Positions 53,211 through 62,682 of a DNA stretch of 64,000 nucleotides are shown here, in pieces. The notes below the pieces were generated by a model. It made no database searches. It saw only the letters and a list, made by a program, of their open reading frames with translations, and was not told the origin of the DNA. Positions within the stretch are counted from its first letter, which is position 1. Each line of letters starts with the position of its first letter. Position numbers and translations under genes: made by a program. The stretch covers positions 1-64,000 of the forward strand of contig JACQFD010000028.1 of the NCBI GenBank assembly GCA_016200225.1, written 5' to 3'. This DNA is from Planctomycetota bacterium (GTDB lineage Bacteria; Planctomycetota; UBA1135; JACQFD01).

Positions 53211-54518
53211 ATGCCCGAGCCCCGACCGCGCCCGCGCTCCGAAGAACTGTATCAACGCGCCGTCCAATTGATGCCCGCGGGCGTCAATTCGCCGGTGCGC
53301 GCTTTCCGCGCCGTCGGCGGAACGCCCGTATTCTTTACAAAAGGCGAAGGGCCTTATTTGTATGATGTCGACGGCCGCAAATATATCGATTTTTGCGGAT
53401 CGTGGGGCCCGCTGATCCTCGGACACGCGCACCCGCGCGTCGTCGCCGCCGTCCGGGAGACCGCCGCGCGAGGATTGACATTCGGCGCGCCGCACGAAGG
53501 CGAAATCGCGCTCGCGCAAGCCATGCAGGCCGCGAATCCGCATTTACAAAAAATGCGATTTGTATCTTCAGGAACCGAGGCGGTGATGTCGGCGGTGCGC
53601 GTCGCGCGCGGTTTCACAGGGCGCGACATTATTATTAAGTTCGACGGCTGCTATCACGGACACGCGGATTCGTTGTTAGTAAACGCCGGCAGCGGACTCG
53701 TTACATTTGGAACTCCGTCGTCCGCGGGCGTTCCCGCGGATTTTACAAAACATACGATCGTCTGCGATCTCGACGACGTCGAAGGATTCGATCGCGCGAT
53801 GCGCGAACACGGCGGCAACGTCGCGGGAGTCCTGATCGAGCCCGTGCCCGCGAACAACGGACTTCTGTTGCAACGCGCCGAATTTTTGCAATATTTAAGA
53901 AAACGCTGCGCGGAGACCGGGGCATGTCTCATTTTCGACGAAGTGATTTCGGGGTTCCGCGTCGCATTCGGCGGCGCGGCGCAATTGTATCAAATCGCGC
54001 CGGATCTCGCGACCTACGGAAAAATCATCGGCGGCGGCCTGCCCGTCGGCGCGTACGGAGGGCGAAGCGAGATTCTCGATCACGTCGCGCCGCTCGGACG
54101 CGTCTATCAGGCCGGCACGCTCTCCGGCAATCCGCTCGGCATGGCGGCGGGACTCGCGACATTACAAATTCTGCGTTCGGAGAATATTTATGAACGACTC
54201 GAACGCCTCGGCGCCCGCCTCGAATCGTCCATGAATCAACTATTTACAAAACACCGCGCGAATGCGTCGTTCGTGCGCCGCGGCTCCGTTTTTTGGATCT
54301 ATCTCGCGCCCGGAGCGCCGCCGCGACGGGCGAAGGATCTCGACGCCGATTCCGCGCGCCGATTCACGCCGCTTTATCATGAATTATTAAATCGCGGATT
54401 TTATTTCGGGCCCTCAGCGTACGAGGTGGGATTCCTTTGCGCCGCGCACGACGAATCGCACGTCGACGCGCTCGCGGAAGCGGTCGACGCCGCGCTGGCG
54501 AACGGAATTGGTATATAA
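53211..54518 (+). CDS. hemL: Glutamate-1-semialdehyde 2,1-aminomutase
   Basis: PLP enzyme (435 residues) that turns glutamate-1-semialdehyde into aminolevulinate, thus acting directly after HemA. PLP lysine is in ATYGKIIGGGLPVGAYGG, preceded by LIFDEVISGFRVAFGG; FVSSGTEAVMSAVRVARGFTG and GCYHGHADSLLVNAGSG are diagnostic. The gene stands after hemB, out of pathway order. The histidine kinase start codon follows its stop without a gap. Confidence 0.96.
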   Translation: MPEPRPRPRSEELYQRAVQLMPAGVNSPVRAFRAVGGTPVFFTKGEGPYLYDVDGRKYIDFCGSWGPLILGHAHPRVVAAVRETAARGLTFGAPHEGEIALAQAMQAANPHLQKMRFVSSGTEAVMSAVRVARGFTGRDIIIKFDGCYHGHADSLLVNAGSGLVTFGTPSSAGVPADFTKHTIVCDLDDVEGFDRAMREHGGNVAGVLIEPVPANNGLLLQRAEFLQYLRKRCAETGACLIFDEVISGFRVAFGGAAQLYQIAPDLATYGKIIGGGLPVGAYGGRSEILDHVAPLGRVYQAGTLSGNPLGMAAGLATLQILRSENIYERLERLGARLESSMNQLFTKHRANASFVRRGSVFWIYLAPGAPPRRAKDLDADSARRFTPLYHELLNRGFYFGPSAYEVGFLCAAHDESHVDALAEAVDAALANGIGI

Positions 54519-55481
54519 ATGAAAACGCCGGCCGTGGAAAATTCCAGAGACGGCGTCTCCCGCGGTCCGCTTTTGTTATTTTTGGCAATATTAGTTATCG
54601 CCCTCGCGCAAGTGACGTGGTGGAACGTCCTGCTCGTGCGCGACAGCGATCCGAATCAAGCGCCGCTCGACGCCCCCGCTCGCCGGCGCAGAATTATCAT
54701 GGTTGCCGCCGAGGGCTCTGCGTTCGCGCTCGCGATGACGTCGGGCGCATGGCTTATATTCCGCTCGCTGCGGCACGAGGAACAATTGCGCCGCGCGGAA
54801 GCTAATTTTCTCGCGGCCGTCACGCATGAACTCAAGTCGCCCCTCGCATCGTTACGATTGCACGCGGAATCGTTGGAATTGCGCCCGGACGACGCCGATC
54901 GCGTGAAAACATACTCATCGCGCATGCTCGCCGACGTCGAACGTTTGAATCGATCGGTCGAGAACCTGCTCGCCGCGGGCCGCGCGCAGGCCGGATTGTT
55001 AGTGTTTCACCCGGTCGATCTCGATCTCTCGAAGGAAATATTACAATACATCGAATACAACCTGCCGATGTTCGCCGAGCGCGGATTCGAAATCGCCGCG
55101 GAAATTCCGCCCGACATTCGCGCGCCGGTCGATCCGCAGGCGTTTCAGTCGGTCCTCGAGAATCTTATCGATAATGCCATCAAATACAGCGAGCCGCCGT
55201 CCGAAATATCGTTAAAATTATATAAAGAGGGCCCCCGTGCCGCGCTCGCGGTCGGCGATCACGGCGTCGGCCTCGATCCGCCGGAAGCCGCGCGCGTATT
55301 CGAGCGATTTTACCGCGCCGGCGACGAGCGCGTGCGAACGACGAAAGGCACGGGTCTTGGATTATATTTAGTAAGCGAAATCGCGCGCGCCCACGGCGGC
55401 GGCGTCGCGGTCGAGAGCGCGGGCAAGGGCTTCGGCGCGACGTTTCGCGTTTTCTTTCCGCTTGCGGCGCAACAATCTTAA
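54519..55481 (+). CDS. Membrane sensor histidine kinase
   Basis: A 320-residue two-component sensor. Two transmembrane helices at residues 17-40 and 59-81 enclose only about 18 outside residues, so no real periplasmic sensor domain exists; it probably senses within the membrane or at its inner face. The dimerisation domain has the phospho-acceptor His103 in VTHELKSPLASL, the ATPase N box is LENLIDNAIKYSE, with DHGVGLDP and GTGLGLYLVSEIARAHGG further on. No HAMP domain is seen. It is set within the heme operon directly after hemL and is paired with the next gene. Confidence 0.93.
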   Translation: MKTPAVENSRDGVSRGPLLLFLAILVIALAQVTWWNVLLVRDSDPNQAPLDAPARRRRIIMVAAEGSAFALAMTSGAWLIFRSLRHEEQLRRAEANFLAAVTHELKSPLASLRLHAESLELRPDDADRVKTYSSRMLADVERLNRSVENLLAAGRAQAGLLVFHPVDLDLSKEILQYIEYNLPMFAERGFEIAAEIPPDIRAPVDPQAFQSVLENLIDNAIKYSEPPSEISLKLYKEGPRAALAVGDHGVGLDPPEAARVFERFYRAGDERVRTTKGTGLGLYLVSEIARAHGGGVAVESAGKGFGATFRVFFPLAAQQS

Positions 55482-55505
55482 ACTAATAAATCGGCCCGCG
55501 ACGCC

Positions 55506-56213
55506 ATGAATCATCCAACGCCGTCGATCCTCATCATCGAAGACGAGCAGCACCTCGCCTCGGGCATCGCGGAGAATTTGACGGCCGAAGGCTACAGTAC
55601 GACGGTCGCGCGCGACGGCCGCACGGGCCTCGACCGCGCGCGCCGCGGATCCTATGATTTAATATTACTGGACGTCATGCTTCCCGAATTGGATGGTTTC
55701 AGTATTTGTAAACAGTTGCGCGCCGAGGGGTGCCGCGTGCCGATTCTATTCTTAACCGCGCGCGGCACGGTGCCCGACCGCATCCGCGGACTCGAACTCG
55801 GCGGCGACGATTATTTATCAAAACCGTTTCATTTAAAAGAATTGTTACTTCGGGTGCGCGCGATCCTGCGCCGCGAACCCGTGCGCGCGACGGAGCGGCC
55901 GCCGGCGCAATCATTATTAAAGTTCGGCGACGGTTGCGAGGTGAATTTCGCGACGTTCGAAGCCGTCGGCCCCGGCGGCCGCGCGACGCTGACGCAAAAG
56001 GAGGCGGCACTTTTCCGGATGCTCGTCGAGGAACAGGGCCGCGTCGTGGCGCGCAACGAAATCCTCGACCGCGTCTGGGGTCGCGACGCGTTTCCGACGA
56101 CGCGGACCGTCGATAATTTTATTGTACGTTTTCGAAAAATCTTCGAAACCGATCCGGACACGCCTGCACACTTCTTAACCATTCGCGGCGTCGGTTATCG
56201 CTTTGTACCGTAA
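55506..56213 (+). CDS. OmpR/PhoB-family response regulator
   Basis: A 235-residue regulator. The receiver domain (1-120) has acidic residues in IIEDEQ, phospho-acceptor Asp56 in LILLDVMLPELDG, the Thr of FLTARG and the Lys of YLSKPF. The C-terminal winged helix (140-235) shows LTQKEAALFRMLVEEQGRVV and TVDNFIVRFRKIFE as in OmpR-type DNA-binding domains. It starts 24 bases after the kinase and ends 18 before hemE, so the pair is part of the heme transcript. Control of heme genes or of respiration in response to membrane redox state is a plausible inference. Confidence 0.94.
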   Translation: MNHPTPSILIIEDEQHLASGIAENLTAEGYSTTVARDGRTGLDRARRGSYDLILLDVMLPELDGFSICKQLRAEGCRVPILFLTARGTVPDRIRGLELGGDDYLSKPFHLKELLLRVRAILRREPVRATERPPAQSLLKFGDGCEVNFATFEAVGPGGRATLTQKEAALFRMLVEEQGRVVARNEILDRVWGRDAFPTTRTVDNFIVRFRKIFETDPDTPAHFLTIRGVGYRFVP

Positions 56214-56231
56214 TTATAAATAATCAATTCC

Positions 56232-57275
56232 TTGACTTTACAAATCCAAAAACCACTGATTCTACGCGCGCTGCAAGGCGAGCGCGTCGAACGCACGCCC
56301 GTCTGGATCATGCGGCAGGCGGGGCGGTACCTTCCCGAATACCGCGCCGTGCGCGAGAAATGTACATTCTTACAATTGTGCCGGACCCCGGAACTCGCGT
56401 GCGAAGTCACGCTGCAGCCGATCCGGCGGTTCCGATTCGACGCGGCGATTCTTTTCAGTGATATATTAATTCCGCTCGAGGCGATGGGCGCACCCGTCGA
56501 ATTCGGCGACGGCGGGCCTAAATTCACGCGTCCCGTGCGCACGCGCGCGCAGGTCGACGCGCTTCGCGACGCGGATCCTTATGAAACAATGCCGTTCGTC
56601 GCGCAATCCATACAATTAATAAAAAAAGAGCTGCCGGCCGAAATCCCGCTGCTCGGATTCGCGGGCGCGCCTTTTACCTTATTTACTTATCTCGTCGAAG
56701 GCGGCGGTTCCAAAGATTTCGCGGCCGTGAAACGAATGTTATTTCAGGAACCGGCGCTCGCGCACGGGCTGCTCGAGCGGCTCGCGACGGCGGCGATCGG
56801 ATCGTTAAGAATGCAAATCGAGTCGGGCTGCGAGGCCGTGCAGTTATTCGATACATGGGCGTCGGCGCTCGCGCCGCACGATTATGAAACGTTCGCCCTC
56901 CCGTACGCGCGGCGGGTTTTCGACGAACTTAAACGATTCGGCGCGCCGCTCATTTATTATACAAACGGCATCGGTGGCATTTTGGAACAGGCCGCGACGA
57001 CGGGCGCGACGTGTCTTTCGATCGACTGGCGCCTCGACCTCGCGGAAGCGCGCGCCCGCGTGCCGAATTTAACATTTCAAGGAAACCTCGATCCGCACGC
57101 GCTGCTCGGCACGGAGTCGGCGGTGCGCGCGGCGGCCCGCCGCATTCTCGATGCCAACGCGGGTCTTCCGGGACATATATTCAATCTCGGCCATGGAATT
57201 TTTCCGGAGGCGCCGATCGCCGCCGTGGAATGGCTTGTCGACGAAGTCCGACGATATCGAACGGACGCATTGTAA
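56232..57275 (+). CDS. hemE: Uroporphyrinogen decarboxylase
   Basis: Removes the four acetate carboxyls of uroporphyrinogen III to give coproporphyrinogen III. 347 residues, typical. The N-terminal TPVWIMRQAGRYLPEYR and the later GFAGAPFTLFTYLVEG and FNLGHGIFPEAPI are diagnostic, with FDAAILFSDIL carrying the catalytic Asp. The start seems to be TTG at 56232 in an AT-rich leader; no better ATG lies upstream in frame. Confidence 0.95.
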   Translation: MTLQIQKPLILRALQGERVERTPVWIMRQAGRYLPEYRAVREKCTFLQLCRTPELACEVTLQPIRRFRFDAAILFSDILIPLEAMGAPVEFGDGGPKFTRPVRTRAQVDALRDADPYETMPFVAQSIQLIKKELPAEIPLLGFAGAPFTLFTYLVEGGGSKDFAAVKRMLFQEPALAHGLLERLATAAIGSLRMQIESGCEAVQLFDTWASALAPHDYETFALPYARRVFDELKRFGAPLIYYTNGIGGILEQAATTGATCLSIDWRLDLAEARARVPNLTFQGNLDPHALLGTESAVRAAARRILDANAGLPGHIFNLGHGIFPEAPIAAVEWLVDEVRRYRTDAL

Positions 57276-57304
57276 ATAACTAATTATTCAAATTATTTGT
57301 AATC

Positions 57305-58699
57305 ATGCAACCGATTCTCAATCCGGGCGACATCACGCCCGATCTTATCGAAAGACTCGATCGGCAGGGTCCGCGCTATACGAGTTATCCGACCGCGCCG
57401 CAGTGGTCCGAACAATTCGGCGTCCGCGAGTTTACCGATGCGATCGAACGCGCCGACGCCGTCGCGCAACCGCTCGCGATTTATACGCATATTCCGTTTT
57501 GCAAGGAATTGTGCTTTTTCTGCGGCTGCAACGTCGTCATTACAAATATTCCGTCGCGCAATCGCACGTATCTCGACCGCGTGAAGAAGGAACTCGCGAT
57601 GCTGACGCCCTATTTGAAACATCGCCGGACGCTCGGTCAGCTCCACCTCGGCGGCGGCACGCCCACGCACCTCACGCCCGCCGAATTGGAGGAACTCCAC
57701 GGAATGTTTACAAAAGAGTTTACATTCACCCCCGATGCGGAACTCGCGATCGAAGTCGATCCGCGCGTCACCTCGCACGAACATATCGACACGCTCGCGC
57801 GCCTCGGTTTCAATCGCATTTCGCTCGGCGTGCAGGATTTTAATATAACAGTTCAAAAAGCTGTGAACCGCGAGCAGTCGGAGGAGCAGACGAAGGAACT
57901 ATTTCAACATTGCCGCGCTCGCGGATTCCGTTCGATTAATATTGACTTAATGTATGGCCTCCCCCATCAGACGACCGAGACGTTCGAAACCACGCTGCGC
58001 AGCGTCATTTCGATGCGGCCCGACCGCGTCGCCGTCTTCGGTTACGCGCACGTTCCGTGGATGAAGAAAGCGCAGACGAAATTCGAACGTAAAGACAAAC
58101 TTCCGGAACCGCGCGAAAGATATCAATTGTTCGCGACGGCGATCTCCGCGTTCACGGCGTCGGGTTATCGTAATATCGGCCTCGATCATTTCGCGCTGCC
58201 GAACGACGATTTAACGGTTGCCCTCGACGCGGGCGCGATGACGCGCTCGTTTCAAGGCTACACGACGCGCCCCGCGGAGGATTTGTTATCTCTCGGCCAT
58301 TCGTCGATCTCGGACCTCGGCGGCGTTTACGCGCAAAACGCGCGCGCGCTGCCCGATTATGAATCGGCCGTCGACGGCGGCCGTCTCGCGACGTGCCGCG
58401 GCTATTCGCTGTCCGCCGACGATCTGTTGCGAAGGCACGTGATCATGAAAGTCATGAGCGCGACGCGCATGGGATTTGATGAAATTGAACATAAATATAA
58501 TATTCGATTTTCCGAATATTTCGCGCGCGAAATCGAGGAGTTGAAACAGTACGAATCGTTCGGATTACTAACGATCGGAACCGACTCGCTCACGGTGTCC
58601 GCCGTCGGCCGCGTATTCGTAAGAAACCTCGCGATGGTGTTCGACCGATTTCTCCGCGAAAAATCGGGCGGCGAAAAACGCTTCAGCAGAACTGTATGA
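57305..58699 (+). CDS. hemN: Oxygen-independent coproporphyrinogen III dehydrogenase
   Basis: Radical SAM enzyme (464 residues) that decarboxylates coproporphyrinogen III to protoporphyrinogen IX without oxygen. The cluster motif is HIPFCKELCFFCGCN with Cys66, Cys70 and Cys73, spaced as in true HemN, and the following Cys75 is also typical, which argues against the HemW class. The N-terminal trip-wire region GPRYTSYPTAPQW and HLGGGTPTHL are present. It overlaps hemH by four bases. The leader from 57276 to 57304 is nearly pure A and T. Confidence 0.95.
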   Translation: MQPILNPGDITPDLIERLDRQGPRYTSYPTAPQWSEQFGVREFTDAIERADAVAQPLAIYTHIPFCKELCFFCGCNVVITNIPSRNRTYLDRVKKELAMLTPYLKHRRTLGQLHLGGGTPTHLTPAELEELHGMFTKEFTFTPDAELAIEVDPRVTSHEHIDTLARLGFNRISLGVQDFNITVQKAVNREQSEEQTKELFQHCRARGFRSINIDLMYGLPHQTTETFETTLRSVISMRPDRVAVFGYAHVPWMKKAQTKFERKDKLPEPRERYQLFATAISAFTASGYRNIGLDHFALPNDDLTVALDAGAMTRSFQGYTTRPAEDLLSLGHSSISDLGGVYAQNARALPDYESAVDGGRLATCRGYSLSADDLLRRHVIMKVMSATRMGFDEIEHKYNIRFSEYFAREIEELKQYESFGLLTIGTDSLTVSAVGRVFVRNLAMVFDRFLREKSGGEKRFSRTV

Positions 58700-59718
58700 T
58701 TGCCGCATCGGATATCCGCGACCCGGGGCGGATCGGAGTTATTCTTTGTAACATCGGCGGGCCGTCGTCGGGAAATGTCGCCGTCGTGCAGGCGTTCCTC
58801 CGAAATTTCTTTAGCGATCCGGCGATTCTTCCGGTCAATCCATTCTTGCGTTGGATGATCTCAAGAAAAATCGCGCGGCGGCGCGGGCCGGAGTCCGCGA
58901 AGAATTATGCAATGGTCGGCGGGCGCAGTCCGATTCTCGATTGGACCGAAACGCAGCGCCGCCTGCTCGAGGAACGGCTCAACGCGCGCGGCGACGGCAA
59001 ATTGTATCGTTGCGCGGTCGCGATGCGATACTCGCCGCCGTTCACGGCCGACGCGCTGGATCTGCTCGACCGCGAGGGTTTCCGCGAGATTATTAGTTTA
59101 CCATTGTATCCGCAGGAATCGGGCGCGACCACCGGTTCGTCGCTCGCGGAGATCGACCGCTTGATCGAAAAGATGAATTTCGACCGCGGAGTCCGCTTTA
59201 TAACGAAAATCGGCGAAGTGCGCGATTTCGCGGAGCATCCGCTTTATTTGGAGGCGATGGCGGAGCGCGCCCGCGACGGAATGTTAGAGATGGGCGGCGG
59301 CCGGGATCTTCATATTCTTTTCAGCGCGCACGGCCTGCCGAAACGATTTATTGAAAAGGGCGATCCTTACCAAAAAAGAATTCTGGCGACTGTCGCGGGT
59401 CTCGTGCGCCTGCTCGGCGTCGCGGATCGGCACACGCTCGCGTACCAGAGCCGCGTCGGCCCGGAGGAATGGTTAAAACCGGACACGTCCGCGGAGATCG
59501 ACCGGCTCGCGGCGTCGGGCGTGCGGAGAATGTTCGTCGTGCCGGTGGCCTTCGTGAGCGACCACATCGAAACGCTGCACGAGATAAGTATCGAATACAA
59601 AAAACGCGCGCGCGAAAAAGGAGTTTTACAATTCGAGTGCATGGAAGGATTGAACGGTTCATTAACATTCGTCCGCGCGCTCGAGCAGATCGCCCTCGCC
59701 GCGATCGCGGTGGCGTGA
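58696..59718 (+). CDS. hemH: Ferrochelatase
   Basis: Inserts iron into protoporphyrin IX (340 residues). Recognised by NIGGPSSGNVAVVQAFLRNFFSD style N-terminus (the family LGxP reads IGGP), FSAHGLPKRFIEKGDPY with the conserved His, YQSRVGPEEWLKP and FVSDHIETLHEI with the second metal-site His and Glu. This is the protoporphyrin route, not the coproporphyrin route, consistent with HemN and the oxidase next door. The start overlaps hemN in ATGA. Confidence 0.94.
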   Translation: MIAASDIRDPGRIGVILCNIGGPSSGNVAVVQAFLRNFFSDPAILPVNPFLRWMISRKIARRRGPESAKNYAMVGGRSPILDWTETQRRLLEERLNARGDGKLYRCAVAMRYSPPFTADALDLLDREGFREIISLPLYPQESGATTGSSLAEIDRLIEKMNFDRGVRFITKIGEVRDFAEHPLYLEAMAERARDGMLEMGGGRDLHILFSAHGLPKRFIEKGDPYQKRILATVAGLVRLLGVADRHTLAYQSRVGPEEWLKPDTSAEIDRLAASGVRRMFVVPVAFVSDHIETLHEISIEYKKRAREKGVLQFECMEGLNGSLTFVRALEQIALAAIAVA

Positions 59719-59728
59719 GGACGGCCGC

Positions 59729-61147
59729 GTGACCCGTCCGGCGCGAATTGTAATTATAGGCGGCGGCATCGCGGGACTCGCGGCCGCGCACGCGCTTCGC
59801 GACGAACTGCCGGAGGCGAATATTTGTATTTTGGAGGCGGGCCCGCGCGTCGGCGGAAAACTAAAGACTGAAATTGTGGAATCGCGTTCGGGCGGCGCGC
59901 GGTTCCTCGTCGAAAACGGTCCGAACGGCGTTTTGGACAATCAACCGCACACGCTCGAACTGGCGAAACGCCTGCGAATCGAAGACAGAATCTTAGGTTC
60001 GTCCGAGGACGCGCGGCGGCGATATGTATATTCTCGCGGCGGTTTGCGCGCGCTCCCGGAATCGCCGCCGGCTTTCATACGTTGCGATTTGTTATCATGG
60101 CGCGGCAAACTTCGCGCGGCGCGCGAGTGGTTCGTGCCGCGCGCGTCGCGCGAACTCGCGGAAACGGAGTCGGTCGCGGAATTTACAATTCGGCGGCTCG
60201 GACCTGAAGTATTAAATACAATGATCGAGCCTTTTGTAACGGGCGTGTTCGCGGGCGATCCAGGGCGGCTCGAACTCGCGACGGCGTTTCCGCGAATGGT
60301 ACAATTGGAGTCCGAGTACGGCGGATTGTTAAGAGCGCTCGTTTCGATCGAGCGGGATAAACGCCGCGCGGCGCGCGCGGGAAATCGCAAACCGAAGACC
60401 GCGATGCGGTCGTTTCGCGACGGCATGGGAGAACTCGCGGCGGCGCTGGAGCGGAATCTGGGCGGGATTATTATAAAGAACGCGCGCGCACGTTCGATAC
60501 TTTATGAACGCGGATCCTTTAGAATCGGCATCGACGGCCGCGAGCCCGTCGACGCGGACGTCGCCGTCGTCGCCGCGCCCGCCGCGGAGGCGGCTGCGTT
60601 GCTCCGCGGCATCGCGGACAGCGCGGCGCGCGAGATACAACAAATCGAATACGCGCCGATCGCGGTCGTCGCGCTCGGATTCGAGGATGCGGCCGCGCGG
60701 ACGGCGCGACTCGACGGATTCGGATTCCTCGTCGCGCGCGGCGAAAAGTTAAGAATCCTCGGCGCGCTTTGCGATACTTCGATCTGGCCGCGCGGCGGCG
60801 GCGGATTTCTCGTGCGCTGCATGATAGGCGGCGTGCGCGCGCCGGAATTATTAAATTTAACCGATGCGGAATTGATAGAAATCGCGCGCGCGGACCTGAG
60901 AGCGGCCGCCGGCCTCGCCGCGGAGCCCGATCTGACGCGCGTCGTCCGCTGGCCCGCGGCGATTCCACAATATACAATTGGACATGCGCGCCGCGTCGCG
61001 CGGATTGAAAAGGAAATCGCCTCCGTGCCGGGTTTGTATCTCGCGGGCGCCGCCTACCGTGGCGTTTCGGTGAACGATCTGTGCCGCCGCGCGAAGGAAA
61101 TCGCCGCGGAGATCGCCGCCGCCGTGCGCGGCGGATTGATCCATTAA
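59729..61147 (+). CDS. hemG: Protoporphyrinogen oxidase, FAD-dependent
   Basis: Flavoprotein of 472 residues that oxidises protoporphyrinogen IX to protoporphyrin IX. The FAD motif IVIIGGGIAGLAAAHAL is near the start; LEAGPRVGGKLKTE and ENGPNGVLD are typical of the oxygen-dependent (HemY) type, and the end GLYLAGAAYRGVSVNDLCR is characteristic. The start is GTG at 59729, ten bases after hemH. The symbol is given in the current usage (hemG for the FAD oxidase, formerly hemY). It closes the heme locus and converges on the aminopeptidase gene with 11 AT-rich bases between stops. Confidence 0.9.
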   Translation: MTRPARIVIIGGGIAGLAAAHALRDELPEANICILEAGPRVGGKLKTEIVESRSGGARFLVENGPNGVLDNQPHTLELAKRLRIEDRILGSSEDARRRYVYSRGGLRALPESPPAFIRCDLLSWRGKLRAAREWFVPRASRELAETESVAEFTIRRLGPEVLNTMIEPFVTGVFAGDPGRLELATAFPRMVQLESEYGGLLRALVSIERDKRRAARAGNRKPKTAMRSFRDGMGELAAALERNLGGIIIKNARARSILYERGSFRIGIDGREPVDADVAVVAAPAAEAAALLRGIADSAAREIQQIEYAPIAVVALGFEDAAARTARLDGFGFLVARGEKLRILGALCDTSIWPRGGGGFLVRCMIGGVRAPELLNLTDAELIEIARADLRAAAGLAAEPDLTRVVRWPAAIPQYTIGHARRVARIEKEIASVPGLYLAGAAYRGVSVNDLCRRAKEIAAEIAAAVRGGLIH

Positions 61148-61158
61148 ATTAAATAATA

Positions 61159-62625
61159 TTAATTCTGCGCGTGGGCGTCGCGTACGAGTTTCTCGAGCGC
61201 CATCGGATCGCGCGGAAGCCGGCCCGATAAGTTAAGAGGCGCCCGATCCGTCACGAGGATGTCGTCCTCGATGCGGACGCCGATCCCCCACCACTTCTTG
61301 TCGATGCCGTCGGTGCCCTCGGGAATATAAATTCCAGGTTCGACCGTCAGAAACATCCCCGGCTCGAGTTTGCGATTCTTAGTTTGATAATCGCCCGCGT
61401 CGTGGACGTCGAGACCGAGCCAGTGGCTCGTGCCGTGCATGAAATATTTACGATGGGCGTTTTGTTGTATTAACGTTGGAACGTCGCCCTTCAGGATGCC
61501 GAGTTTGACGAGGCCCTCGGTCACTTTCAAAACGGCGGCGTCGTGAACTTCGTGCACGGGCGCGCCGGCGACGCACTTCGCGATGCCCGCGTTCTGCGCG
61601 TCGAGAACGATATTGTAAATTGCGAGCTGCTCATTCGTAAATTTACCGTTGACCGGCCACGTGCGCGTCACGTCAGCCGTGTAAAATCCGACTTCGGTCG
61701 CGGCGTCGAGCAGCATGAGCGCATTTTGACCCAGCCATTCGTTATTGGTAGTATAATGTAAAACGCAGCCGTTGTTTCCGCCGCCCGCGATCGACGGATA
61801 GCCGAGGCGAGGTCCGCCGATTGCGCGAAATGCAAATTCCGCGGCGGCCTCGACTTCGCCTTCGTTCATGCCCGGGCGCGCGGCGCGCATGGCGGCGAGA
61901 TGGCCTTCGATCGTGACTTCGCAGCATTTCTTTAACATTTCAATTTCGCCCGGAGACTTGATCAACCGCCGCTCCGCGATCCATTTGCGTCCGTCGACAA
62001 CGGCCGGACCCTTGCCGCCGATTTTCTTGATCGCTGAAACTGTATCGTCGATTGTTTTTGTAAATTCCTTGTCGAAATTATTTACAATCACCACCGTACT
62101 CGCCTTCACGATCTTTTCTTCGATGAATTTTTCGGTTTCGCCGCCTTTGGCGAACGCTGCGTCCGCGAAATAATCGGATTTCGCGCGATCGGGACCGACG
62201 CGTTTGCCCGTCCACGTTTCGCGCAGCGGATCGCGCGGCTGCACGATTAATGTATAAGCGGCGCCGCCGTTCGCCGCCGCGTCGGCGTCGATGATGGCAA
62301 TCGACTCGGGCTCGTGAAATCCCGTTAACCAATAAAAATCGCTGTCCTGTCGATACTCATGTTCGACGTCGCCATTGCGCGGCGCGACGGGCGCCGACTT
62401 GGCGATCGCTACAGTTCCGGCGCCGAGTCCGCGCAGGTATTCCGCGAATGCGCTCCGCCTTTGTTTAAATTCACTTTGCGGCAGCGCGGAATTGTGAATT
62501 TCACTTAATTTATAAGGAAAACCCGCCGACGGCGCGATTCTATAAATCGGCGCGCCCGTGCGGGAACCCGACGGCGCGGCGCAACCGGCCAGCGCCGCGA
62601 ACGAAAGCATCATGATTTTTCGCAT
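61159..62625 (-). CDS. Aminopeptidase P (Xaa-Pro) family lipoprotein
   Basis: M24 metallopeptidase of 488 residues that releases N-terminal residues preceding proline. A lipoprotein signal MLSFAALAGCAAPSG has a good lipobox (LAGC), so it is likely held at the membrane outside the cytoplasm. The N-terminal creatinase-like domain contains QDSDFYWLTGFHEPES. Metal ligands of the C-terminal domain appear in LLDAATEVGFYTADVTRTW, HGTSHWLGLDVHD, TVEPGIYIPEG and VRIEDDILVT. The frame begins with GTG at 62631; the ATG at 62625 gives a better signal peptide. Confidence 0.93.
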   Translation of the reverse strand: MRKIMMLSFAALAGCAAPSGSRTGAPIYRIAPSAGFPYKLSEIHNSALPQSEFKQRRSAFAEYLRGLGAGTVAIAKSAPVAPRNGDVEHEYRQDSDFYWLTGFHEPESIAIIDADAAANGGAAYTLIVQPRDPLRETWTGKRVGPDRAKSDYFADAAFAKGGETEKFIEEKIVKASTVVIVNNFDKEFTKTIDDTVSAIKKIGGKGPAVVDGRKWIAERRLIKSPGEIEMLKKCCEVTIEGHLAAMRAARPGMNEGEVEAAAEFAFRAIGGPRLGYPSIAGGGNNGCVLHYTTNNEWLGQNALMLLDAATEVGFYTADVTRTWPVNGKFTNEQLAIYNIVLDAQNAGIAKCVAGAPVHEVHDAAVLKVTEGLVKLGILKGDVPTLIQQNAHRKYFMHGTSHWLGLDVHDAGDYQTKNRKLEPGMFLTVEPGIYIPEGTDGIDKKWWGIGVRIEDDILVTDRAPLNLSGRLPRDPMALEKLVRDAHAQN

Positions 62626-62682
62626 GCGCACACTCTACGCGACCCGCGCCGCCGCGGAGATCCCGTAATGGTAAATAGCCAC

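Noticed and set aside
57305-58699. HemW (heme chaperone) instead of HemN
   Set aside because: The Cys66-x3-Cys70-x2-Cys73-x-Cys75 arrangement, the N-terminal trip-wire region and the hem context all favour true HemN.
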